From: Capsulimonas corticalis
Lineage (GTDB): Bacteria; Armatimonadota; Armatimonadia; Armatimonadales; Capsulimonadaceae
Assembly: GCF_003574315.2 (NCBI RefSeq)
Contig: NZ_AP025739.1
Span: forward strand, 868,001-932,000
DNA: 64,000 nt
Reading direction: 5' to 3'
A model generated the notes under the pieces. The model saw nothing but the letters and a program-made list of their open reading frames with translations, made no database searches and had not been told where the DNA came from. The position numbers and the translations under genes were made by a program. Positions 11,901-20,880 of the stretch are shown here, piece by piece (positions within the stretch are counted from its first letter, which is position 1; each line of letters opens with the position of its first letter).

Positions 11901-14045
11901 CTAATGCACCCGTTCGAATGTCCAGTGCTGGTTGGAGCCGCCGTTATCGTACCATTGCAGCATCCCGGTTCCAGGATCGAGCGAAGCCCCGGCGTCATCA
12001 ATGAGCAGCCCATTGCCGCGATTGACGATTTTATAAGTTCCGTCACCCACCGGGCTCAAGATCCACTGCTCGCTGGCGTCTTTGCTGGACACGTTTTGCT
12101 CGATCGCCGCGCCGAGATCCGTACTGGCTCCCGCGACCTTGAGGGAAAGGTGGCTGGAGACGTTCTCGAACTTCCAGCATGAGTTCCCCATATTGACGGC
12201 GCGCCATTCCTGGTTCTCTCCCCCATTCACTCCCCATTGGATGAGCTGCACGGGAGACCGAGAAGCGGCCGGATCGTCGAGCACCAGGCCGCTCAAGCTG
12301 TTGCGCAGCCAGTAGATATGGCCCGCGACAACGGCCGGACCAGGGTGGTAGGGCGCCCGCTTTGCCGGAAGCAGACCGTAGACGACGAGCTTATTGGAGA
12401 ATGTCGCAGCGTAGACCTTGCCGTTCGCCACCGTAGGCGGGACAAACTTGGCGAATTTCCCCAGCATATCCTGCGTGGGATATTGATTGCTGTTCCACAG
12501 CTCTTTACTCAGGTCGTTCGCATCGAACGCGCGCAGTATCCCATCCACCGTGTTCGGCCCCGCGTCGCCGTTGAGCGGCGTCAAAGCCCAGACGATTCCC
12601 GTTCCGGCGGCGGCTCCATTGGCGGAAATACTCAAAAAACCGCCCGGCATGCCGATGCTGTACTGCGGCGCCAGAACCGTGCTTTGCGAGGAAGGCGTCG
12701 TGTTAAAAACGGAGCCGTCAAACGCGAAGGCGCGCAAATAGTCGTTTTCGCCCCAAAGGTAGATATGCCGGCCCGTCGGTCCGTCATAGTAGGCCGGCAC
12801 GCCGTGAATATGGTGGCTGCCGGAACGGGACGTATCGACCGCCTGCCACGATTCGACGATGTTGCTGTCGCCGCCGGCATTGTAGTGTCCCATCTGGTCC
12901 TTATCGACCAGATAGAGCTTGCCTTCTTTTCCGCCGCCGACAATCAGATTGGAGCCTGGAATTCCCAGGACGCCCGAGCACCCCAGATCCTCGTCGTCCC
13001 GGTTAAGCTGGTCGGCGTTAAACGGCATAAAGTAGTCCAGCGCTTGCAGCGTGGGACTGAGCTTCACGAAAGATTCCCCAAATCCGGTTCCTCCGCTTTT
13101 GACAGTGCTGACGCCGTTGCCGACGGAGCAATAGAGGTTACCGCTCGTATCGACGGTCAGCCCTTCGCCGGCCATCCAGAGGCCGCCTTCGCCCTCGCCA
13201 TTCACTCCGGTCCCATCGCCGTCCGGTGTCGTATTGAAGACACTGACTTGAGCGAGATCGGAAGCGCGATATCCGGCGATCCACCCATGATACGGATCGG
13301 TATCCTCGAAGGAAGCCGAAGACACATACACGACGCCACGCGACAGGGTGAGCGCCGGACGCAGATTTTGCAGCGACGGATCGAATGTCAGCACACCATT
13401 GACGCTTCCGGCGCCGGAGCCGTGACAGCTTGGCTTAATCTCCACCGGACCGCCCAGCTTCTCCGCGCCCGTGACGATATCAATCGCATGCAGCATCCAG
13501 TGGTATGGGCCGCTGCTGCTGTCCTCCATGTAATTGGCGACGTAAATCGTATTCGTCGCCGGATCGATGACAGGCGTGGGCAGCGCGCCGATCTCAACCT
13601 GGATATCGGACATCACCCCATAACGCGTTGGGAAACCCGAGGGGCGTGGAGCGCCCAGGGAGAGACTCCAATACGGCGCGGAACGGTATCGATCGTCCGC
13701 GTCAAACGCATAGAGCGTATTGTGCATCGTCGCGACATATATGATATTCCTCTTACCGTGTCCGGGAAGCGTGACGCCGGACACATAAAGCGGCTGCGCA
13801 TAGATCTGCCCGTCGACTTCCCGCGAAAACAGCCTCCCAAACGCGCTCACGTTGACATTCGTCGTATTGAGAATCTTCTCGTTCAGATTGGCGCCCGTCC
13901 GCGAGTTGTCGTTATGGTGAGTCAGCACGGAACTCTGCGCCCAGCTCGGCGCCGCAGCCAGCAGCGCGGCGGAGACACCGGCGACGAATAGCGAAGTCCG
14001 CCCAGCGGCTCTGAGTCTGTCGGCCTTCCGAAATTTGAATGTCAT
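11901..14045 (-). CDS. Secreted PQQ-like beta-propeller protein with C-terminal ricin-type lectin domain
   Basis: A 714-residue exported protein. The signal peptide covers about residues 1-36 and ends near SWAQ. A long region of propeller-type repeats follows (NIIYVATMHNTLYAFDAD, NTIYVANYMEDSS, VYAATFSNKLVVYGL), resembling PQQ-dehydrogenase-like or WD-type sheets. Residues about 585-714 form a ricin-B-type trefoil with three QxW-like repeats (ENQEWRAV, ASEQWILSP, SNQHWTFERV), expected to bind carbohydrate. No haem or PQQ catalytic signature is obvious, so it may be a binding rather than a catalytic protein. AAGGA upstream favours the ATG at 14045 over the one at 14060. It lies 64 bp downstream of the HAF gene and may be co-transcribed. 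Confidence 0.82.
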   Translation of the reverse strand: MTFKFRKADRLRAAGRTSLFVAGVSAALLAAAPSWAQSSVLTHHNDNSRTGANLNEKILNTTNVNVSAFGRLFSREVDGQIYAQPLYVSGVTLPGHGKRNIIYVATMHNTLYAFDADDRYRSAPYWSLSLGAPRPSGFPTRYGVMSDIQVEIGALPTPVIDPATNTIYVANYMEDSSSGPYHWMLHAIDIVTGAEKLGGPVEIKPSCHGSGAGSVNGVLTFDPSLQNLRPALTLSRGVVYVSSASFEDTDPYHGWIAGYRASDLAQVSVFNTTPDGDGTGVNGEGEGGLWMAGEGLTVDTSGNLYCSVGNGVSTVKSGGTGFGESFVKLSPTLQALDYFMPFNADQLNRDDEDLGCSGVLGIPGSNLIVGGGKEGKLYLVDKDQMGHYNAGGDSNIVESWQAVDTSRSGSHHIHGVPAYYDGPTGRHIYLWGENDYLRAFAFDGSVFNTTPSSQSTVLAPQYSIGMPGGFLSISANGAAAGTGIVWALTPLNGDAGPNTVDGILRAFDANDLSKELWNSNQYPTQDMLGKFAKFVPPTVANGKVYAATFSNKLVVYGLLPAKRAPYHPGPAVVAGHIYWLRNSLSGLVLDDPAASRSPVQLIQWGVNGGENQEWRAVNMGNSCWKFENVSSHLSLKVAGASTDLGAAIEQNVSSKDASEQWILSPVGDGTYKIVNRGNGLLIDDAGASLDPGTGMLQWYDNGGSNQHWTFERVH

Positions 14046-14109
14046 TGTCTTTTCCTTCATTGGCGATGACGGCGCGCGACTCCTGGCCGCTGTCGATCCT
14101 CTCTGAACG

Positions 14110-15183
14110 TTATGGATTGGTCTTACTGGAAACGGACGTCAAGAGGAGCGCATGGTTCGGCTCGCCGCGGCGACTCCCAGAGCAGACGATCTTTTCGGAA
14201 TTGCTGATGGAGGAGGCGCTGGTCAGCGTCCACCCGGAGTCAGAGGCAATTCGCGTATTGAGATCCTCCATCCGGCCTTCGCGCCACAAAAAGGCGCGGC
14301 GGCCATGGGCGGAAACGCTGGACGCGCCGACGACCTCGCCGCGATCATTGATCGCGCTTGCGGAGCTCGGATCGAACTTCAGCGCGCCCAAATCCTGCAT
14401 TCGCCCCTGCGTGTAGAGAAAGGCGTGAACGCCGTCCTGAGTTTCCGAATACCCGGCGATATCGCCATGATTGTTGACCGCAAGCGCGCAGCTGGAGGTC
14501 CCTCCAGGAAGCGCGCCGAGATCGATGATCTTGCCATTGCGCCACGCGACCGCGCGCCGGACAAACCGCGCCGTATCCGCAACCCCCACGACTTCTCCCG
14601 CTGCATTAATGGCGTACGCGGCGCTGAATGAGCCGCCCGGCAGGACGCCAAGATCCTGAAGAGCTGCGCCATGCGCAAGGAACGCATGCGAGATATGGGC
14701 GTCCACATCCGCGACGCCAACGACCTCGCCGCCGTCGCTCACATCAAACGCCCGACTGTTGCGCCCGCCGAGCGTCCCCAGCATGGTGGTCTTCTTCTGG
14801 CGGTAAAGGAAGGCGCGGGTCGTCGCGAGGCTGTCCACCGGGTTAGCGCTCGTGCTGCTCCACCCGGCCAAATCTCCAAGACCGTTCGTCGCGCGCGCGA
14901 CGCTATTGCGATATCCCGGCGCCGGCTTCAGAACGAGCATCTTCCCATCGCGCCAGCGCGCGGCCCGCACCTGCGTCCCCACGGCAACATAAAGCGACAC
15001 GCCGCCATCGTCCCCAACGTCGAGCGCGACATCGTCGGCCACGTTCGCGATCGGCCCAAGATCGGTCACCGAATAGCTGGGCGGCTGGACGGGAACGAGC
15101 GCCTCGCCAGGAAGCGAAGCCGGCGGCAATGCGCAGAGAGCGGCGGCGATCAGCGCCGCGCCGAAGTATTGCGTCGGGTGCAT
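14110..15183 (-). CDS. HAF-repeat extracellular protein
   Basis: A 357-residue exported protein with a signal peptide at about 1-25. At least five copies of the roughly 45-residue HAF repeat are visible. Each has the pattern HAFLY..G.M.DLG.LGG..S.A.AIN..GEVVG (for example LGTLGGRNSRAFDVSDGGEVVG, split here at LGTLGGRNSR and AFDVSDGGEVVG, then DLGVLPGGSFSAAYAINA and DLGALPGGTSSCALAVN). HAF repeats are known from secreted bacterial proteins of unknown function. The gene starts immediately after a TATACT box, suggesting a leaderless message. Confidence 0.88.
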   Translation of the reverse strand: MHPTQYFGAALIAAALCALPPASLPGEALVPVQPPSYSVTDLGPIANVADDVALDVGDDGGVSLYVAVGTQVRAARWRDGKMLVLKPAPGYRNSVARATNGLGDLAGWSSTSANPVDSLATTRAFLYRQKKTTMLGTLGGRNSRAFDVSDGGEVVGVADVDAHISHAFLAHGAALQDLGVLPGGSFSAAYAINAAGEVVGVADTARFVRRAVAWRNGKIIDLGALPGGTSSCALAVNNHGDIAGYSETQDGVHAFLYTQGRMQDLGALKFDPSSASAINDRGEVVGASSVSAHGRRAFLWREGRMEDLNTRIASDSGWTLTSASSISNSEKIVCSGSRRGEPNHALLLTSVSSKTNP

Positions 15184-15190
15184 AAATACT

Positions 15191-15196
15191 AGTATA
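15191..15196 (-). promoter_or_regulatory. -10 box (TGATATACT) of the HAF gene, leaderless spacing
   Basis: TATACT, preceded by an extended TGA, lies only 7 nt before the ATG at 15183. Transcription would begin at or next to the start codon. No ribosome-binding site is present. Confidence 0.55.
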
Positions 15197-15235
15197 TCAG
15201 AAATCGCCGTATCGTACGAATTATTTTATGTCTGC

Positions 15236-15266
15236 CTGGCGGCGCCCAATTTTGGGGCGCCGCCAG
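15236..15266 (-). terminator. Terminator of the amidase-GH2 operon
   Basis: A perfect 12-bp GC-rich stem (15236-15247 with 15255-15266) and 7-nt loop lies just past the GH2 stop codon. It is followed on the minus strand by an AT-rich stretch. Confidence 0.7.
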
Positions 15267-15304
15267 GCGCGAATCCTCTATCCGCCACAGTACGAGACAC
15301 GATT

Positions 15305-18097
15305 TCAGCGCGGCGGATCGCCGAAGTAGAAATTTACCGATCCGTGGCGCTCGCCGTCGCCAATCGCCTTTTGGCCCATGGGACCGGTGTCCTCGGCGCG
15401 GCTGAACTTGTTGCCCATCGCCGGGATCGCGTTCAGGAAGGAAATTCCGGCGGCGGGAAACGGCGCCTGGGCATGGACCGCTTTGTTGTTCGCGGGGACT
15501 CTGGGCGTCAGCATCTGCAAGAAGAGGTCGTCCTGGCCTAGCTCCATGGTGATCGGCCCCTCGGTCGTTTGCAGCTTCGCCCAGCGCACGCCGGCGTAGT
15601 AGCCTTTGAACTCGGGATATTGGAACCCGGAATCGCCGGTGATCGTGTCGTTATACTGGGCGCTCCAAACGCCCAGAACGCCGCCCGCCATTCGGTTCTT
15701 CCAGGCGCGATACGGACCGTTCCCCAGCCAGGTCATACTCTGAACGTTCGCCTCGGGATAATCGAAACTGACGCCGAAGTAGTCGTGCGGGCCGGACGCC
15801 ATATAATCGTAATCCATCTGTACCCAGCCATTGGGTTTCACGCGCCACTGCACGGACTTCATATCGCCGGTATAGCTTGCGGTGACGACAAAGTCGCTTC
15901 CGTCGGAATGCCCTTCGATGCTCGCCAGAGCCGCATCGCCTACGGCGAGGCGCGGGCCGTTGAGCAGCGAGAACTTCTTCCCGTGACGATCCGCCGAGAT
16001 CAGCTGCCCGTTTTGCTTGCTGATATTCACGGTCAGATCGCCGCTGCGGACGGTGATCTGGTCCGGCGTTTCCGACGACTGGACATGCGCCGCGCCCGGC
16101 GCTCCGGTTATTGCGCGGAAATCGTCGGCGTGCGGCAGCGGCCAGACCCAGGTCCAGAGTTCGCGCCCCTGCGGGTCATCGACGCGCAGGGAAAGCGCCT
16201 CGGCCTGACGCCAATTTTGCGGCAAGTCGAGCTTCAGCGTTCCGGACGTCCCCGGCGCAATGGATCGATCGAGATGGGCCGTCCCTTGAGACACCACCGA
16301 ATCTCCGCTTTGTGAACTCGCTGGGCTCTGGAACTTGCGCAGGCTCCAGGCGTAGCGGCACTGGCGGGCGTCGAGAAAGTCATAGCGGTTTTCGAGGGTG
16401 AGAACGCCGTCGAAATCGGCGGGAATCTGCTTTTCTCGGATGACAATCGGCGACCAGATCTCCTTGACGGTATTGTAGCTGCCTTCTTTTTGCCGGTACG
16501 GTCCGAGTATGCCGTCGGGCGCGAGGTTGCCGCGCGTGTCCATCCGGCCGTCCAGATCCACGCGCTTCACCGTTTCGTCCAGGAACGCCCAGATAATGCC
16601 GCCGCCGCCCACCTTGCTCTGGCGGATCACGTCCCAGTAGTCGGCCAGCCCCGCGCCCGCGCCGCCGTCGTAGAGGCCGTGGAGGAACTCCGTGGGCAGG
16701 AAGACCCGGTCGCCGGCGGCGACCTTTTGGATACGCTCGTAATTGGGATAGTGGTCGTCGTTGATCGAGGCGATCGTCCCGCCGGGATGGATCACTGTAC
16801 GCCCCTGTGGGTCCCAGAGAGCGAACTCCGTGTCCAGCGCCGTGTTCCAGCCGCCCTCGTTGGCGTTGTCCCAGAAGACGATGCTGGGGTGATTGACATC
16901 GCGCGTCACCATCTCCTCCACCAGCTTCTTGCCGATACCGGTGTCGTACTTATGCTGCCAGCCGCCAAGCTCGTCCAGCACGTAGAGTCCCAATTCGTCG
17001 CAGTCGTCCAGAAAGTGCTGATCGGGCGGATAGTGGGACATCCGCACGGCGTTCATGTTCATGTCCTTCATCAGACCGATATCCAGGCGGCTGATTTTGT
17101 CGCTGGTGCATCGTCCCGATTCCGGCCAAAAGCTGTGCCGGTCCGATCCTTTCAGCAGCACGCGCTTGCCGTTGACGTAAATTCCGTCGCCCGCGCGCAG
17201 TTCGATGGTTCGGAATCCGAAGCGGCGCTTGACGCGATGGACAATCGTTTGTCCACGCATCAAACGGACTTCAAGCTGGTAGAGATTGGGAGTCTCCGCC
17301 GTCCAAAGCTTAGGCGCATCCAACTGCGACCGCAGCTTGACCGTCTGCTGCGCGCTTGAAATGGGAAGAGAAAAGGCGCGGCCGACGGGACGACCTTTCA
17401 AGTCAAGGACCTGGGCTTGCACATGGTCCGCGGAGGCGACGGCGTCGCCGAACACATCGACCGCCAGCGCCCCGTCGGCGCGCGCATCGATCGCGACTCG
17501 TTTGATAAACTCCGTGGGGACCGATTCTAAATAGACCGGCCGATAGATTCCCCCGTAGTTCCAGTAATCGCCCCGCCGCTCTGCGCTATTGATCGACGCA
17601 TCGCTCGACTCATCGTCCACCGTCACTTCCAGAAGGTTCTCTTCGCCGGGCTTGAGCAGCTTTGTGATCTCATAGCGAAACTGATAGTAGCCGCCCTGGT
17701 GCGCCGGGCCGGCCGAAACGCCATTGACCGTCACCTGGGTGTCCGTCATGGATCCTTCGAATACCAGAAAGGTCCGCTGACCGGTCCAATTTTCAGGCGT
17801 GCGAAAACGCCGCCGATAACGCCCTTCCACGGGGACGATCGGACCGGGTCCCATGTCCACCCCATAGCTCAGTTTCCCAAAGCCGTGAAACTCCCATTGC
17901 GACGGCACGGGGACCGTCGTCCACCGATTCCCTTTCGCGCCCGCCGTACAAAAAAAGTCCCACGGGACGGCGTCGTCTTTGTCATGCCCCGTGAGATATT
18001 GAGTTTGCGTATCTTGCGCGTACGCGCGGGGCGCGCAGGCAATAAGCGCGGCGAACGCGGCGCCGGCGGCGAAGAGATGGGAACGATGAAACATCAT
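15305..18097 (-). CDS. Secreted glycoside hydrolase family 2 enzyme (beta-galactosidase-like)
   Basis: A 930-residue exported retaining beta-glycosidase. The signal peptide ends at about residue 27 (AYAQ). Then come the GH2 sugar-binding jelly roll (about 60-195), an Ig-like domain (200-300), the TIM barrel (about 300-510) and C-terminal beta domains. The acid/base Glu is residue 414 in DNANEGGWN. The nucleophile is probably Glu470 in FLPTEFLHG. VLLKGSDRHSFWPESG and NAVRMSHYPP are standard GH2 barrel motifs. Substrate specificity (galactoside, glucuronide, mannoside) cannot be told from sequence alone. Its ATG overlaps the amidase stop by 4 bp (ATGA), so translation is probably coupled. Confidence 0.92.
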   Translation of the reverse strand: MMFHRSHLFAAGAAFAALIACAPRAYAQDTQTQYLTGHDKDDAVPWDFFCTAGAKGNRWTTVPVPSQWEFHGFGKLSYGVDMGPGPIVPVEGRYRRRFRTPENWTGQRTFLVFEGSMTDTQVTVNGVSAGPAHQGGYYQFRYEITKLLKPGEENLLEVTVDDESSDASINSAERRGDYWNYGGIYRPVYLESVPTEFIKRVAIDARADGALAVDVFGDAVASADHVQAQVLDLKGRPVGRAFSLPISSAQQTVKLRSQLDAPKLWTAETPNLYQLEVRLMRGQTIVHRVKRRFGFRTIELRAGDGIYVNGKRVLLKGSDRHSFWPESGRCTSDKISRLDIGLMKDMNMNAVRMSHYPPDQHFLDDCDELGLYVLDELGGWQHKYDTGIGKKLVEEMVTRDVNHPSIVFWDNANEGGWNTALDTEFALWDPQGRTVIHPGGTIASINDDHYPNYERIQKVAAGDRVFLPTEFLHGLYDGGAGAGLADYWDVIRQSKVGGGGIIWAFLDETVKRVDLDGRMDTRGNLAPDGILGPYRQKEGSYNTVKEIWSPIVIREKQIPADFDGVLTLENRYDFLDARQCRYAWSLRKFQSPASSQSGDSVVSQGTAHLDRSIAPGTSGTLKLDLPQNWRQAEALSLRVDDPQGRELWTWVWPLPHADDFRAITGAPGAAHVQSSETPDQITVRSGDLTVNISKQNGQLISADRHGKKFSLLNGPRLAVGDAALASIEGHSDGSDFVVTASYTGDMKSVQWRVKPNGWVQMDYDYMASGPHDYFGVSFDYPEANVQSMTWLGNGPYRAWKNRMAGGVLGVWSAQYNDTITGDSGFQYPEFKGYYAGVRWAKLQTTEGPITMELGQDDLFLQMLTPRVPANNKAVHAQAPFPAAGISFLNAIPAMGNKFSRAEDTGPMGQKAIGDGERHGSVNFYFGDPPR

Positions 18098-18702
18098 GGA
18101 TGGGAGCGCCTTTGTGAAGTATTTTCTCGCGCCAGGCGCTTCAGACGCGCGAAGTCAAACCCCAATGGGTCGGACTTACGGCCCTGAGGCAGCGCGATCT
18201 GGGCGTGCGAGACGATGCGGCTGTCGGGAATGTCGCAAACCGTGCGCAGACGGCGAATAATACGGGCGACGGCTTTGTACTGCGCGTCTGGGTAGGGATC
18301 TTCTCCGTCATTCAAATTGACCATCTCGATCCCGACGCTGTATGCGTTCACTCCTGGGGCGCCGTCCAGCGAAGACGCGCCCGCGTGCCACGCCTGCATC
18401 TCGATCGGGACCATCTGCACGACGCTTCCGTTTTTCCCGACGACGAAGTGCGCGGACACGCCCGACTTCGGACTGCGGAAGATCGCGACCGCCGATTCCC
18501 GAGTCGATCCGGCGGTGGAGTGAACGACCACGCAATCGACATTCGCCCAGAACGGGCGCGGGCTGACATTCGGCGAGGGTACGAACGCGTCAACACGATC
18601 GAGCGTGCGCAGCCGTTCGCGCCGAAGCGTCTGGCGCGCGACAGCAACCGTCAGTAACAGCGCCGCGACAGCAGCCATCAACAGGAAAACGCGTTTGCGC
18701 AT
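18094..18702 (-). CDS. N-acetylmuramoyl-L-alanine amidase (Amidase_2/PGRP fold)
   Basis: A 202-residue zinc amidase that cleaves the peptide from murein glycan. An N-terminal hydrophobic anchor or signal (residues 5-22, VFLLMAAVAALLLTVAVA) exports it. The catalytic domain spans about 45-190, with probable zinc ligands His in VVVHSTAG, His in IVSHAQIALP and Asp in RKSDPLGF. WHAG and YSVGIEMVN are typical of the family. The start ATG at 18702 follows a TATAAT box by 5 nt; the TTG at 18708 lies inside that box and is rejected. It is first in a two-gene operon with the GH2 enzyme. Confidence 0.9.
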   Translation of the reverse strand: MRKRVFLLMAAVAALLLTVAVARQTLRRERLRTLDRVDAFVPSPNVSPRPFWANVDCVVVHSTAGSTRESAVAIFRSPKSGVSAHFVVGKNGSVVQMVPIEMQAWHAGASSLDGAPGVNAYSVGIEMVNLNDGEDPYPDAQYKAVARIIRRLRTVCDIPDSRIVSHAQIALPQGRKSDPLGFDFARLKRLARENTSQRRSHP

Positions 18703-18707
18703 GAGCA

Positions 18708-18713
18708 ATTATA
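18708..18713 (-). promoter_or_regulatory. -10 box (TATAAT) of the amidase-GH2 operon, leaderless spacing
   Basis: A perfect TATAAT is followed by 5 nt and then the ATG at 18702, with no ribosome-binding site. This places the predicted transcription start on the A of the start codon. Confidence 0.6.
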
Positions 18714-18841
18714 ACGCCGCGCAGCCAGAATGGGAAGGGGCAGGTTGTTAAGACACGGATTCTCAGGGCGGCATGTTAGACCTTTTTAAGAAACGGGAAT
18801 AAACAAGCGAACATAATTCCATGGATTTAGAAGGGTACGCC

Positions 18842-20716
18842 ATGTACGAGCAGTTTGGAGCTATTGTCGATCACAAAAAAAAGAATGTCACGTTCAAGCT
18901 GTTTCTTCCCGACGCCTCAAAGGACCCCAGACAGTACGAGGGAGGCGGTCTTCCCAATATTACCCGAATCTCCGTTCTTGGCGATTTTCAGACTCCAAAG
19001 TCAAAACGATGGGATGAGAACAACGCCATTGAACTCACACCCACAGACTATACCGATCCGCGCGACAACGTCGTCAAAGGCGTCGTGTACACTGCCCAGG
19101 TCGAGGATCTTCCCGAAGGCTTTTACGAATATAAGTATCGCGTCGAGTTCAAAAACGCCGAGCCGCGCATGGTCTCCGATCCCTGTGGACGCTGGGACGG
19201 CGCGTCCAACCAGAACTCCGGCTTTGTCATCGGCGGCGAGAGCGCGGAAGTTCTGCCGATCTCCAGCCGATCGCCTTACAAGGATTGGCGCGTTTATGAG
19301 CTGATGATCGATGACTTTACGGCGGGCTATCGCGACAAAAACGAGGCGCCGATACAGGCGATCGTCCGCAAGCTCGATTACCTCCAGGACCTGGGTATCA
19401 ACGCGATCGAATTTATGCCCTGGACACCCTGGTCCTACTCCGGCGAGGCTGCGGACACGTTCAGCTGGGGCTACAACCCCGTGCAGCACTTTGGCGTCGC
19501 CCACCGCTATGTCAACAACCCGAAAGAAGAAACCAGCAAGCTGGTCTACTTGAAGCAGCTGATCAACGAATGCCACGCGCGCGGCATCCATGTGATCATG
19601 GACGCGGTGTTCAATCACGCCGACGCCGCGCCGCCGAACCTTGGCTTCCCCTATTACTGGCTTTATGAAGAACCCGCCGACTCACCGTATGTCGGCCAGT
19701 TTGCCCAGCACGACTATTTCCGGGATCTGGATTATGGAAATCGCTGCACGCTGGATTATGTCCGCGACGCATGCCTTTACTGGATCGACAACTTCCAGAT
19801 CGACGGTATCCGCTTCGATAATACGCTGGGCTTCTATCAGGCGGACAACCGGGGCCACGGCCTGCCCAAGCTGCTCACGGAACTACGCGCCGGATTGTCC
19901 GAACGCGATCAAAAGAACTTCGCGTTGATTCTGGAGCATAGCTGGGATTACGATGCGATCGATGTGACGAACAAAGTCGGCGCGACGAGCTGCTGGTACG
20001 ATCCGTTCCGCGCCCGCAGCCATGAATTCCTCGGCTGCCAATCCGTGGACACCCCCGTAATCGCCGCATCCATCATGCGTATGCTCGACACCTCGCTGGG
20101 TTTCGATCTGGGACGCACGCCGACGCCCTATCTGGAGAACCACGACCACGGCCGCATCATCTGCGCGGGGGGCGGGCGCGACAATTGGCGTCGAACACAG
20201 CCCTATATGATCGCCCTGTTCACCTGCGCGGGCGCGCCGATGATTTATAACGGGCAGGAATTTGGATCGGACCACGACGTGCCGGATGAGGGCGCGGACC
20301 GCATTATCCCGCGTCCGCTGGACTGGAGCTTCGTCGAACACGATACGGGAGCTTCCCTGCACAAGATCTATCGCACGCTGATGCGGATTCGCGAGGAGCA
20401 TCCCGCCCTGCGTTCGCCCAACTTCGCGCCGTCCATCTGGGATGAGGGGCAAACCCAGTTCAACCGGCAGGGATTAGGCTTCGACCAGGAGCGGGCTCTC
20501 GTGGTGTATCGCCGCTGGAACGATGACGACGACGTTTCGGAGCAGTTCTTCGTCGCGCTGAACTTTTCCGACGCCGCGCAGGAAGTCGATTTCGAAGTTC
20601 CCCACTCCGGACCATGGCGTGATCTGCTCAGCGACAAGACCGTCACTCCGGTAGAGGGCCGTATCAAGACGGAGATCGGCGCAAGCTGGGGCGCGATCTT
20701 TTACCGTAAGAAGTAA
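18842..20716 (+). CDS. Alpha-amylase family (GH13) glucan-active enzyme
   Basis: A 624-residue cytoplasmic enzyme (no signal peptide) acting on alpha-glucans. An N-terminal CBM48/E-set-like domain (about 1-135) precedes the GH13 barrel (about 150-520) and a small C-terminal beta domain. The catalytic triad is visible: nucleophile Asp326 in GIRFDNTLG, acid/base Glu365 in LILEHSW and Asp435 in ENHDHGR. DAVFNHAD is conserved region I. The E-set plus GH13 layout suits a branching/debranching or maltodextrin-acting enzyme rather than a secreted amylase. AAGGG 6 nt before the ATG at 18842 decides the start over the ATG at 18821. Confidence 0.92.
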   Translation: MYEQFGAIVDHKKKNVTFKLFLPDASKDPRQYEGGGLPNITRISVLGDFQTPKSKRWDENNAIELTPTDYTDPRDNVVKGVVYTAQVEDLPEGFYEYKYRVEFKNAEPRMVSDPCGRWDGASNQNSGFVIGGESAEVLPISSRSPYKDWRVYELMIDDFTAGYRDKNEAPIQAIVRKLDYLQDLGINAIEFMPWTPWSYSGEAADTFSWGYNPVQHFGVAHRYVNNPKEETSKLVYLKQLINECHARGIHVIMDAVFNHADAAPPNLGFPYYWLYEEPADSPYVGQFAQHDYFRDLDYGNRCTLDYVRDACLYWIDNFQIDGIRFDNTLGFYQADNRGHGLPKLLTELRAGLSERDQKNFALILEHSWDYDAIDVTNKVGATSCWYDPFRARSHEFLGCQSVDTPVIAASIMRMLDTSLGFDLGRTPTPYLENHDHGRIICAGGGRDNWRRTQPYMIALFTCAGAPMIYNGQEFGSDHDVPDEGADRIIPRPLDWSFVEHDTGASLHKIYRTLMRIREEHPALRSPNFAPSIWDEGQTQFNRQGLGFDQERALVVYRRWNDDDDVSEQFFVALNFSDAAQEVDFEVPHSGPWRDLLSDKTVTPVEGRIKTEIGASWGAIFYRKK

Positions 20717-20740
20717 AGCAACACGAGCGCATCTTCTCAC

Positions 20741-20766
20741 AGCCAGGCGACGAACATCGCCTGGCT
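20741..20766 (+). terminator. Terminator of the GH13 gene
   Basis: Perfect 10-bp stem AGCCAGGCGA/TCGCCTGGCT with a 6-nt loop, followed by GTTTCG. Confidence 0.7.
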
Positions 20767-20797
20767 GTTTCGCCATGGGATCCGGAAGCCTTTACGG

Positions 20798-20826
20798 TTG
20801 CGAAGTTGGGACGAAGCGAGTACAAT
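20798..20826 (+). promoter_or_regulatory. Sigma-70 promoter of the GH29 gene
   Basis: TTGCGA (20798-20803), a 17-nt spacer and TACAAT (20821-20826). The predicted start at about 20833 gives a leader of about 48 nt. Confidence 0.65.
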
Positions 20827-20880
20827 GTTGAGCGTTGCTCTCTCGCTGTCAAACCCATTTTTTAGAGGCCGAAATCACCC

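Noticed and set aside
12237-13991. 584-codon plus-strand frame opposite the propeller-ricin gene
   Set aside because: Arg-rich antisense shadow; the minus-strand gene has a signal peptide and ricin repeats.
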